Source: Enoplolaimus lenunculus
Taxonomy: Eukaryota > Nematoda > Enoplea > Enoplida > Thoracostomopsidae
Direction: 5' to 3'
Length of the DNA stretch: 64,000 nt
Assembly: GCA_030248215.1 (NCBI GenBank)
Contig: JASANG010000424.1
Location: 62,001-126,000, forward strand
The position numbers were made by a program, and so were the translations under genes. Shown here in pieces: positions 48,760-57,214 of this stretch. The notes beneath the pieces were generated by a model. It was not told the origin of the DNA and searched no databases. It saw nothing but the letters and a program-made list of their open reading frames with translations. Numbering within the stretch: position 1 is the stretch's first letter; every line of letters begins with the position of its first letter.

Positions 48760-51700
48760 TTCAGCCACCCCCTCCGCCGCCACAGCCTGTGTGTGGACCG
48801 CCACCTCAACCTGCATGTCAGGTAAGTATTTATTTCTATTTTCAAATTAAAAGAAATGACGTTTTAGAACACTTGTTAGCGATATGAACAAGCAAACCGC
48901 ACCTTGTTCTTTAAGTCAAAGTTGTCGGAAAAAATGACAAATTTAAATATTTTTAATTTTTAGTTTAAAATTAACATCATATAACGCCAATAACGTAGTT
49001 TTAGCTGAATTAACGGGCAGTGGATTTCAGTTTTAGATTTTAACTTTTTTTTTGTATATTTTAAAAAATCGTTCGGCCACCGCAATGATTTTACAAAAAG
49101 TACAGCTCTGTCTATTCACTAAAAATATGCTTGAAATTAAGTAAAACTTTAGCTGAGTCAAGTGTCAATTGTACTTAATATCGCGCTTGGCAAAGATTTA
49201 CTTAATTTTAAGCAAACACAAAATGCTTAGTTTTGCATTTAGTATTTAATTAATCAACAAATGACAACAGTAGTTTTACTTCTATATATAATTTCAGTAA
49301 AGACTTACTCAATATTTAAAACACTTATACTTAAAATAAGTTAGTGAAACAAAGGGTGTAACCGAATATCCGTTTTCGTTTCCGGTAAAAATCAGTGTTC
49401 GTCACTCATTTCCAAGCCGTTTGCACCAGATTTTTTAGCCTTAGAACGGGCTTGTTGAGGCTAGGACGTGACCAAATTCTTAAACGAAAAAAATAGTTTT
49501 GTGCCATTCCAGATGTACTTTTAGAAAGTTGACGTGCAGGCGGACGTACCATTGTTATATAACAGAACCAAATTGTTCTGAACTCTTAACGTAAAAACAG
49601 ATTTAAGAATTTGAAATTTTGATTTGTTGCATGCTTGAGGTAAAGCATAGTGTAATTAAGATTAAAACAACATCCATCATGGTGTAACCGGATATCCGTT
49701 TCCGATTAAAATCGGATCCTGTCTCCTTTTTCCTTATAGAAATACTGGAAATTCGGTTAGTTTTACGCTCAAAATTACTTATAAACAACGTATGTTGTTT
49801 GCAATTTTTCATTACAGACGTGCTGTAAGTATTAGAAATTAAAAGAAATTACGAAATTCATCCAAAATCTTGAAAACTTCGGCTCATCCGCCATTTTTTC
49901 TTTAAAATTTTAGAAAGCCCAGTCAAAAATTTGCACGCCTCAATTATGTTGGCAGAAAAATAAAACATTTTTGAAATTTCACGTAAATTATAAAGTGTTT
50001 AAAATTTAAAACAGTCGCTGTTTTCGCGAAGCGTTTTATGTTTTGTACTTGGGGGTCGAAAGGTGGATGTCCGTCCGTCCGTCTGTCTGTCTGTCCGTCC
50101 GAAAAGTATCTCAGGAACAGATAAACCGATTTTGATAAACCTTTTTTAGTTTGAAATCCAATTATCCTGGAGTGTTAACCTTGCATTGGGGTTTTACAAT
50201 TTTAAGCCGTTTATTAGCTACAGGCTAATTTGCATAATTAATTAAGCCAAAATTAGGACTTTCCACAATATTTCACTAATTATTACAGTTAGAAGCAATC
50301 TAATTTTAGCATTAAAGGGTTTTTTGGTGCGAGGGATCTGCGTAGACTGTTTACAAACCTCCAAAACCGATAATTGAGCAGTTGGCTAATAGATAATTTG
50401 CATATTAGCATAGTTTATAAGGCTAAATTAGGACTTTTTACAATATTTCACTAATTATTAAGGTTAAAAGCAATATAATTTCAGCACTAAAGGGTTTTTA
50501 GGTGCGAGGAATTTGAATACATAGTTTACAAACATCAAAACCGATAATTGAATAGTTAGCTAATAGCTAATTTGCATATTAGCTTAATTAACAAGACAAA
50601 ACTAGAACTTTAAATTATTCCAAAAATTATTAGGGTGGATGAAGGGTTTTGGGTGCGAGGAATCTGAGGAAATTGCTTACAAACCCCCAAAACCGATAAA
50701 TTAATCAATAATTATTAGGGTTTACTGAAGGTTTTTGGGTGCGAGAAATCTGAATAAATTGTTTACAAATCTCCAAAACCGATAATTGGGTAGTTAGCTA
50801 ATAGCTAATTTGCATATTAGCTTAATTCACAAGACAAAATTAGGACTTTAAATTATTCCAAAAATTATTAGGGTGGCTGAAGGGTTTTTGGGTGCGAGGA
50901 ATCTGAGGAAATTGCTTACAAACCCCCAAAACCGATAAATTAATAGTTAGCTAATAACTATTTTGCATATTACCTTAATTGCTTACTTGTGTTCGAGCTT
51001 CGCTCAATAAATGTAGTCACACTACGACTGGTTATACATTATTATTTTTGTTATAGCCCGTATGCGGTCAACCACAGCAACCTGCGTGCCCGGTTAGTAT
51101 TTTTATATTAGCCGGTAATAACTGACACTCGTAAAGAATATAAATTTCAACAGTCTTAAACTTTGAAATGTTTTAAATATATTAAATATCTTAAATGTAC
51201 ACCAAATCCCTACCAAGACTTCGAATCAAAATTTCTTTCAATATCATGGACATAGAAGGACTAAAATTAGGCAAAGAAAACATTTTTGTTGTAAATTTTT
51301 ATGTATATGTATATGTATATTATTATTATTATTATTATTATTATTTTAGCCTGTCAAAAAACCGTGTCCGTTTGCGGGTAGCGGTATGTGCAGTTGGATG
51401 CTTGAAAAGCTGAGACCTGCTGGTCAAGGCTATCAACAGTGTGTTCCGGTTACCAACAGACGAAGGTAAGTAAAATTTATTTATATTTAATTTTATTTTA
51501 TAAAGAAATTTTATTCGCAAATCATAACAACTTCATCCCATGTTACTTTTAGGGACGTCCCGGTTTCTGGTGGGTCTGTAAAAGAGCAGGCTTACATACA
51601 TTATCGACTATATTTTTTGCTTAGGCTTAGCCTTAGGCTTAGGAATGCGCTTTTGCAACGCTTAGGCTTAGGTTTAGTTATTCAGTGCCTGAGCAGTCTA

Positions 51701-52954
51701 TAGGGTGGGGCCCCTGAAAATTCCTGCGTGGGACCCCTCTTGCGATAATCAAAAGAATTTTCAAATTTTTTGCTTAAAATATTGTTAGGGTAGGGGTGTC
51801 TTTGTAGTGCACACCCCCAAACGGGGATATGAGGAGTAGCTGCTCCGTCCATGTCGTAATCACAACTCGAACTCTGACAGCTAGTAAGAAATTTAACATT
51901 TTCCAAAACTATTCTATGAATCTTCGAGACCATCATTAGCGTAAACAGTTTGTAAATTTTAAAAATATTTTAATTAATTTTAACCCTTTCTTACATGAAT
52001 ATTTTCAATTTCATATGAGATGCACTTTCAAGGTAACATTCGATCCCCAGTCTCTTGGGTGAGACGCGTTTACGATGACCACTCAGCTATAGGAGCTTGA
52101 CGCTCGAGCCCGAGAAGGCTCTCTCGTCTTGTAGAGATTTTTCACTGCGCATATATGTTATAAATGTTAAACACTGCTCACAGTGTCTGTGTTGCTCATA
52201 TATTACTTGTACGTAGTTGCTCATAGTATACTCTACGAGTTAAAGGGTTAAATTAAATTTTAGCGAATACTGTGGCCGATGGATACGAAGACCTTGCGCA
52301 CGCGGTACTCGCTTTGATGTTCGACTACAAGTTTGCATTGCAGATCCGCGTGAGTTGAATTTTAAATTTTTCACACAGTTTTAACAGGGCCATAAATCGG
52401 TTTTAAGTTTATTGCAAAAGAACAGAAGCGAACAAAGACATTCTCGCCGACAGATGAAGTCCAATAGAACGACTCAGTTTTAAGGCATCGCCTAAGTCTA
52501 CCGTTATATGATGGTCAATATGCTGTCAATTATTTGTCAGTCAAGGCAGAAACCGGCACATCAGACCTTTCAACAAAGCAGCTGGAAAAGCGGGCCTCCA
52601 GAGCAGGGATCGAACTCTCAGCCTACGGATCCTTGAGCGAACACTCCACCGCTGCGCCACGTAGCCCGCCCCTCCAAATGTTTCGATCGTCGATTATATG
52701 TCGACCGTATGCTGCCAGCTAGCATACATACAGCGCACTGTACTATATTGCATGTGCACATAACGGACACGCATGTCTCACATACTTACAATAGTTTTTC
52801 CATTGTACCACGGTTGTTATAAATTTCAGGTGCAATTCAAAGTCCGTGTCAGCCACAAACGATCCCTGTTGGTCCATGCAATGTTCAAAATCGGTGTCCA
52901 GGCCAATCCTTTTGTCAACAGAATACTTGCTGTCAACCATACATGTCCGGCTAA
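42781..52954 (+). CDS. Secreted cysteine/proline-rich protein with exon-encoded CGPPP repeats, 12 exons
   Basis: Not a gene I can name; probably extracellular matrix, cuticle or eggshell related by composition. Exons: 42781-42847, 43878-43986, 44538-44685, 45616-45681, 46919-46999, 48083-48145, 48435-48491, 48765-48821, 51057-51092, 51350-51465, 52264-52349, 52830-52954. The sum is 1011 nt (336 residues plus TAA); all junctions are GT-AG with matching phases. Residues 1-19 are a signal peptide (MIISALFALWLF...VSTAAS). Residues 23-83 and 242-291 are two copies of a domain with C, YxxC and W-x4-C-x2-G-x2-F-x6-C at identical spacing, resembling a degenerate CBM14/peritrophin-A chitin-binding fold. 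Residues 109-228 are six Pro-rich repeats centred on CGPPPxxPC (the last is CGQPQQPAC). The C-terminus has CPGQSFC and a CC pair. Introns carry F1, F2, F4, F9, F13 and SINE-like sequence. Start chosen because it opens the signal peptide; an F7 element ends 55 bp upstream. Confidence 0.9.
43361..43850. repeat. About 107-bp tandem repeat, 4.5 copies, in intron 1 of the Cys-rich gene
   Basis: Unit words GCACAGTTTTTAATTTTGAC, GCATATTCTCTTAATTTC, TCTAGACAATTTGTTTTGAA and AAAACATTTTCTATTGTTAT recur in order. The first full unit has an extra 17 bp; the array ends 27 bp before the acceptor. Confidence 0.9.
44030..44250. repeat. CCGGA-rich repeat in intron 2 of the Cys-rich gene
   Basis: GGGTACAACCGGAGGTCTGC, CGGATCCGGCTCCGGTACAA and GTTGCCGGAGGTTTCGGGCA resemble 9175-9280 and 61437-61495 (GACCGGAGGTCG, GTCCGGTTGTACCC). 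Family and ends undefined. Confidence 0.45.
44768..44882. repeat. TTAGGC array in intron 3 of the Cys-rich gene
   Basis: About 19 hexamers, the last five or so perfect, with GTAGGC and TATGC variants near the left. No F1 or F2 termini were found, so it is either a bare interstitial telomere-type array or an F1 core that lost its ends. Confidence 0.88.
45705..46241. mobile_element. F1 element with long higher-order TTAGGC array, intron 4
   Basis: GGCCCGTGTAAAGATCAGGG head and ACACTGTTCCACCTTTGTTC, TTTACAATGG tail. 45828-46130 is about 300 bp in which three to five TTAGGC hexamers are followed by one 5-bp TAGGC, over and over, giving 23/29/35-bp super-units. It starts 23 bp after the donor at 45681. 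Confidence 0.93.
46695..46850. repeat. F15 dispersed repeat in intron 4
   Basis: TCTGTAGCCAGAGGGGCGCC, GCTTGTATGTAATCATCG, TTAGCACTCGTAGCAAAGTG and AGTTGGCCATGGG follow the F15 order. Confidence 0.45.
47225..47493. mobile_element. F9 TTAA-flanked element with tRNA-like core, nested in F4
   Basis: TTAACTCCTTCTCACATTGA to CATGTGAGAAAGGGTTAA, opposite in orientation to 32671-32941. The TTAA duplication is visible against the unfilled F4 copy. The tRNA-like part is at 47377-47441 (+): GCTGCTATAGCTGAGTGG and GGAGTTCGAATCC. Confidence 0.92.
47377..47441 (+). other. tRNA-like sequence inside F9
   Basis: Box A TAGCTGAGTGG and box B GAGTTCGAATCC, as in the 32.7-kb copy. The anticodon-loop candidate here is CTCCCAC rather than CTCTCAC, so the anticodon is not conserved between copies. 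Confidence 0.6.
47553..48082. other. Intron 5 remainder with diverged CTTAGG/CCTAAG words
   Basis: 47570-48010 is dense in GGCTTAGG and CCTAAGCC forms in both orientations, too decayed to assign to F1 or F2. Confidence 0.5.
48640..48755. repeat. (TA)n microsatellite running into the intron 7 acceptor
   Basis: Two TA blocks (48640-48668 and 48681-48754) are separated by TTAAAATCCCAAA. The second runs directly into TTTATTTCAG, the acceptor of the exon at 48765. Confidence 0.97.
48822..50021. other. Intron 8, left part
   Basis: 49355-49420 and 49680-49740 are diverged copies of a segment with GTGTAACCG(A/G)ATATCCGTTT and TAAAATC. No gene. Confidence 0.45.
50022..51032 (-). repeat. F13 1-kb repeat, inverted copy, in intron 8 of the Cys-rich gene
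   Basis: Reverse complement of 39207-40161: TTTCGCGAAGCGTTTTATGT, GGGGGTCGAAAGGTGGATGT, GTCC/GTCT tract, then four to five units with GGTGCGAGGAATCTGA, AAAACCGATAATTG and TTTGCATATTAGC, ending GAGCTTCGCTCAATAAATGT, AGTCACACTACGACTGGT. It ends 24 bp before the exon at 51057. Confidence 0.92.
51328..51349 (+). repeat. (TAT)n tract forming the intron 9 acceptor
   Basis: A run of TAT/ATT trinucleotides at 51318-51343 leads straight into TTTTAG at the exon starting 51350. Confidence 0.8.
51536..51685. mobile_element. F2 element, right end missing, intron 10
   Basis: TCCCATGTTACTTTTAGGGA, CGTCCCGGTTTCTGGTGGGT, hexamer tract, TTTTGCAACGCTTAGGCTTA, then an unrelated sequence from about 51685. Confidence 0.85.
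51980..52251. mobile_element. F9 TTAA-flanked element just upstream of the exon at 52264
   Basis: TTAACCCTTTCTTACATGAA to GTTAAAGGGTTAA. The tRNA-like part at 52096-52031 (minus) keeps box A TAGCTGAGTGG, while box B is weakened to GGATCGAATG. It ends 12 bp before the splice junction of the next exon. Confidence 0.85.
52400..52672 (-). mobile_element. tRNA-derived SINE-like element in the last intron of the Cys-rich gene
   Basis: 52669-52590 (minus) folds as an 80-nt tRNA-like head: GCGGGC at the 5' end pairs with GCCCGC at the 3' end, box A TGGCGCAGCGG, box B GAGTTCGATCC. Downstream lies an unrelated tail (GAAAGGTCTGATGTGCCGGT and onward). The tail boundary is a guess. Could also be a diverged tRNA gene, but the lack of good D and anticodon stems argues against it. 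Confidence 0.6.
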
Positions 52955-53032
52955 TTTGCTTTTAATGTCTTAGCTTGTCGCCTCATATCTCATTTATATG
53001 TTTCACAATGTAAATGTATGTTTTGAACGTGT

Positions 53033-53335
53033 TCATGATGTAAACATCAGGGGCGAAACGTTGTTCGGCGAGCTGCAATAGAGTAAGCTTAAGCTTTAAA
53101 CTATTTTTTGTCTAGGCTGAAGCGTAAGTAGGATTACACAGTTAATCCTGATGAGTGGATTGCTGAACTCAGAGAGACAATTAGTTCATTCAAAAGTCTG
53201 AGTTTTGAAAGACCTAATTCAGAGCTCAGACCTCTGAGTCGATTCAACTCATTCTGAGTTAATATCAACTCAATGAAATTTACAGTGAGGCTTAGGCATA
53301 AGTAGGCTTAGGTTTAGACTTAATATAAATACTTT
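53033..53335. mobile_element. F1 element, right end missing, with nested F4 fragment
   Basis: GATGTAAACATCAGGGGCGA and AATAGAGTAAGCTTAAGC at the left, then an F4 insertion, then AGGCTTAGGCATAAGTAGGC after it. The F1 tail is absent. Confidence 0.78.
53137..53287. mobile_element. F4 element, shortened, nested in F1
   Basis: CACAGTTAATCCTGATGAGT to CAATGAAATTTACAGTG, 151 bp against the usual 250; the middle is missing. Confidence 0.8.
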
Positions 53336-53461
53336 TCTGGCTGGAAAGCAATAGACCAGAATTTCACCGGTACGCAGTAGGTTTCAAGGTTACGTAGCCA
53401 GCTTCGAAACATATTTCTTTGTTGCGAAAGCTAGGAAAGCTTATGAGCTTACATTTTGCAG

Positions 53462-53614
53462 GATAGCGAGGACAGCAACCAAACCTATATTTCTACAGAT
53501 GCAATTGGACAGCTTGGAGCGTATATTGTTGCTAAAACAGTCGAGACAGCTTCAAACCTGCGTATGTTTTGGAATAGCTTTGAAATCTGTGATGTTCCTG
53601 GAAATTCGGGATAA
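53462..53614 (+). CDS. Possible 3'-terminal coding exon, 50 codons
   Basis: A TTTTGCAG acceptor precedes 53462 and the frame is open for 50 codons to TAA at 53612-53614, with natural-looking composition (GQLGAYIVAKTVETASN, FEICDVPGNSG). It lies 0.5 kb past the stop of the Cys-rich gene on the same strand, so it could be an alternative last exon or the end of a separate gene. A frame of this length can occur by chance and no upstream exon was found. An internal GTATGT after Arg34 could act as a donor. Confidence 0.2.
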   Translation, partial: DSEDSNQTYISTDAIGQLGAYIVAKTVETASNLRMFWNSFEICDVPGNSG

Positions 53615-54211
53615 TTTATGTTAAGAATTAACTGGACTTTGTCAAATCTGAAACGTTATTTGGCTCAAAACCTTACAACCAAAGCGTATTCAGGTTTGCT
53701 TTCAGAACCATTTGTAAGATTTTTTGACTTAGATCGTACGTGTGTGTATGTATGTATGTATATTTTTTGTAACTCTTGCGACCTGGTTAACATGAATTAT
53801 GGACCCAACCGCTTGTGTATTTTCAGATTCTCATTTGAAATAAATATCAAATTCGCTAAATATACAAATTGTAATTTCTCGAGTAACTTTTGTTATTTGT
53901 AATCACTGCGAACATTCGCCAAAGTGTATAAACCGTATGTTGGTTTCGAATAAAAATTAGCTCAAACATTTGTTAGACATACATTTTTACGCCACAACAG
54001 CTTCAAGGATACGCCGAGATTTATTATTCCCAATCGATCAAAGGTTTCCAAAATAGAGACCTTCTCAATCGAGATGGGCTTATTTGGCCTAACGGCACGC
54101 GTTTAGGGCGTTGTTTCGGTAAACTATGAAAACATTTCTAAAAAGTCAACAAATTAACAAAATTTTATCAAAATTAAAATGTTTTAAATTTAAAAATAAT
54201 TATATCGTTAT
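53615..54211. other. Intergenic between convergent genes
   Basis: 53820-53960 has CAAATTCGCTAAATATACAA- and TTGGTTTCGAATAAAAA-type AT-rich sequence. No terminator or RNA gene recognised. Confidence 0.35.
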
Positions 54212-54529
54212 GTATCGTTCACAATAAAAAATTTCATTTTGCCACCGAAAACATTATAAGGTACGGTTAACGCGTGTCAATTTTCAAAATTGTCATGCGT
54301 TAACCCTACCATAAACGCAAAAATTGCGTGAACCCAACCCTAACGCGTGATGCGAAATGCTGCTCTGTGACACGTATTAGGATAGGGCTGTGGCATGTGC
54401 TAGGGTATGGTTAACGCATTTTTTGCGTTATGCTAGGGTTAACGCATGACAATTTTGAAAATGGAAACGTGTAAACCCTACCTTATAATGTTTTCGGTGG
54501 CAAAATGAATATTTCGACTGTGAACGATG
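54212..54529. mobile_element. 318-bp palindromic element (GTTAACGC words)
   Basis: TGTATCGTTCACAATAAAAA and CATTTTGCCACCGAAAACAT at the left are mirrored by ATGTTTTCGGTGGCAAAATG and GTGAACGATGCA at the right. Inner arms GTCATGCGTTAACCCTA and TAGGGTTAACGCATGAC are also mirrored. Single copy in the window. Confidence 0.85.
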
Positions 54530-54540
54530 CATTACAGCAA

Positions 54541-54682
54541 CCGATGCATAAAACAGGACCAAAATAGTTGCATTAGCGTATTCCAAAGACTAAGCCTAAG
54601 CCTAAGCAAAAAAAATGAATCGAAAGCTTAAGCTTCCGCTAAGTTCTGCACAAAAATGTTCCACCAATGATCTTAACAAGGG
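54541..54682. mobile_element. F1 remnant
   Basis: GCATAAAACAGGACCAAAAT to AAAATGTTCCACCAATGATC. A short CCTAAGCC core. It ends 49 bp beyond the stop codon of the four-pass protein gene, possibly within its 3' UTR. Confidence 0.65.
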
Positions 54683-54730
54683 TGGTTACGGCGATGCTTC
54701 GTTGAACTTATTCGCTGCCAACTTTTTCAG

Positions 54731-56486
54731 TTATAGCAGCGCTCTTTCGTATGTTTGAAATCGAGATTTCATTGACGCCTGGTCTGTTTCAATTTTCTGC
54801 AGTTGTCGGCTTCTGTTTCGTAAAAACTGTGCCGCAGGCGAGTAAAGGTATACGCATGCGAGCACTTCGAATACTGTATAAATTAGGAGCGAAATAAATA
54901 CGACATCTACGAAACGTTGCTTTGAACTATCGTTCCCTGAAAAACTATGAACATGATAAAATCGTCAAGCTTATATGTATTGCCTGCAATGACCGGAAGT
55001 CGCTGTTTTAGTTTGGATTACTACACTGCAAAAAATGATGAGTCTCAAATTGACTCTCTCTGAAATAGGCTTTTCCGGACTACGCAAACTGAGTCAAAAT
55101 TCGACTCCGCCAGAATCAAATTCGACTCCGCCAGAATCAAATTCGACTCAATGACTCGCTTATTGAGTCAAATTTGACTTTTGCGGAGTCGAATTTGACT
55201 CAGTTTGTGTAGTCCGGAAAAGCCTAAGAAGGGAGAGTCGATTTAACTCATCATTTTTGCAGTGTAGGAGTCTATACATTACATTAAAACCAGTAAATAC
55301 GTAGATTTTAAATTACCTAATTACAGTTCACAATTATCAATTACTCTAATTAGATTAATACGTGACTGGTTTTCTGTATTAAGTAATGTTCAGTACAAAA
55401 TTTGATTACTCAAAGTATATAAAAATTATATTTGTAGCAGTATGCTTAAGGTTAATAGTATACGCCAAAGTAACCTACAGAGTTAAATAGTGGATAATGT
55501 CATTAGTAAAACGTTGGGGTCCAATTGAAAAATAATAAAACAGCCTACACTGAAAAATGGTGAGTCAAATTGACTTTCTCCGAAATAGGCGTTTCGGGAC
55601 TACGCCAATTGTATCAAATTCAGCTCCGCCAGAGTCAAACGTGCTACTCTGTCAGTATTAAACCGAATTTGACTCTGGCGAAGACAAATTTGACTCAGTC
55701 TGTGTAGTTTAGAAAAGCCTATTTCGGAGAGAATCAATTTGACTCACCATTTTTGCAGTGTATAACCGAACAGCAAGGGGAAGGTGTGTTTTTGGAGATG
55801 CAAAATAAATATCAGTCTCTCTTCCGTCTAATATGGGTAACTATAGGAAATTAAAGCTTACCATGAACAGTACTTAGCTTAACAGCGAAAAACACCATTG
55901 CCAGAGCGCCAATCACAGTAATAAACACACTCCAAGATACTCTTGCAACAATCCATTGATACGGCAGTAAATAATTACACGCACAAATCGTTCCTGTATC
56001 GAAAATTATCCAAATCAAGAGTACGATTAGAACTGTTACTAAGAGCGGAAGAGAGCTGTGTTGATTACAATGTGTTACTCCTGTAACCAATGCAGTTACT
56101 CCTGTAATGTTCGGTTGATGATGGTGATTGGCTGGAATTTCAACACTAGCAATTGTAGAATCAAAGTCTGAAGGATTACTTGTGGTCCGTTCAGCAAAAC
56201 TGGTTGATAACTCTTCATGGTTACCACCAGGAGTCGACATAAAATTGTGGATGACATTTGACCAGTTGGTCTGTCCTGATAGGTCAATTATGACGAATAT
56301 TAACCAGATTGAATTTAAAAATATGTTTACAAATGACTTGACTTTGACGAGAGTTAAGAGTGAAACTTTACCGCAGCAACGTGAAGGTTGCACGCCTAAG
56401 GGCATCGGAACCTGTGTAGGGCGAAAATAAGGCTCACAGTTTCGCAGTGTCGTGTAGTAAGTGCCTTGATATCGGCCAAATACCAT
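54731..56486 (-). CDS. Four-pass membrane protein, 2 exons
   Basis: Model: 56486-55862 joined to 54936-54731 (TAA at 54733-54731), 276 residues. Donor after CATG at 55861; acceptor TTTTTCAG before 54936; a 1-nt plus 2-nt split codon gives Gly209. Four hydrophobic segments are visible at about 51-69, 146-170, 180-204 and 217-240. The long first loop (70-145) has two N-glycosylation sequons (NWS at 74, NIT at 126), which suggests it is extracellular or luminal. A Cys pair (RCCGK) lies just before segment 1. The charged C-terminal tail (RNRSRQLQKIE...) ends in ALL. The layout is like tetraspan families such as LAPTM/DUF7027 or MARVEL proteins, but I do not see a diagnostic motif, so the family stays unassigned. 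The 925-bp intron holds two F3 copies. The gene converges with the Cys-rich gene. The acceptor-like TTTTTTTAAG upstream of the ATG could be a 5' UTR or trans-splice site. Confidence 0.8.
55024..55264. mobile_element. F3 element in the intron of the four-pass protein gene
   Basis: TA|CACTGCAAAAAATGATGAG to ATCATTTTTGCAGTG|TA. The left arm has a 22-bp tandem duplication (GACTCCGCCAGAATCAAATT repeated). Confidence 0.9.
55548..55760. mobile_element. F3 element in the intron of the four-pass protein gene
   Basis: TA|CACTGAAAAATGGTGAGTC to CACCATTTTTGCAGTG|TA, 213 bp. The two F3 copies in this intron are 284 bp apart. Confidence 0.9.
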
Positions 56487-56528
56487 TATTTTAAAACAAA
56501 ATAATACAAAATTATCTTAAAAAAATTT

Positions 56529-56728
56529 GGCCAATGTAAAGAACAGGGGCGGAACAGTAATATAAGCATATTCCTAAGCTTAAGCGTAAGCATAAGCCTA
56601 AGTGTAAGAATTACGATATTTGTAAGCCTTAGCTTAAGCCTAGCCAAGCAAAAAATTAGTCTAAACCTTAAGCTTACTCTTGTGCAGTCCCACAGAAAAA
56701 CGTTCCGCCCATGATCTTTACATAGGCC
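56529..56728. mobile_element. F1 element (reverse orientation) upstream of the four-pass protein gene
   Basis: GGCCAATGTAAAGAACAGGG to CCGCCCATGATCTTTACATA, GGCC. It begins 43 bp upstream of the ATG at 56486, so it lies in the promoter or 5' leader region. Confidence 0.9.
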
Positions 56729-56914
56729 TAAAATTTTAATATTTTAATTACACTTATACAAGGGTTTGAATCTGCAACTTGCGCGTGCCACTTGTTGGTC
56801 AAGTATTTGGTAAGAAATTTTAACTTTTTTATGAACTTTTATCCACGGCAACAGATTGCAGATGACTGTACTAAGAATCCAGCAAACTAACTCAATTGTC
56901 AATGCTCGTTAGTA

Positions 56915-57168
56915 CAATGTAAATTCCAATGAGTTGATTAATTAATTCAGCCAGCGAGTTGGTTATTTCTGAATTAATATCAGTAAACATTGACTCACTC
57001 TGAGTTGAGTTTATTCTCACTGTCAGTTGAGTTGACTCTGGGTGAGTTGATTACTTAACTCAAAATTATAATTGAATCTACTCAAAATTCTGAGTTCTGA
57101 TAGTCCTGACTCAGACTGAATGATTCAACTCATTCTGAGTTAAAATCAACTCATTGAAATTTACAGTG
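56915..57168. mobile_element. F4 element
   Basis: TA|CAATGTAAATTCCAATGAGT to CATTGAAATTTACAGTG|TA, 254 bp, complete. Confidence 0.92.
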
Positions 57169-57214
57169 TAACCAATAGCCATCGTTCACTGCCAATTATC
57201 CCAACACTTTGCGA

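Noticed and set aside
48619-48850. Ile-Tyr repeat frames on both strands
   Set aside because: Translation of the (TA)n microsatellite in intron 7.
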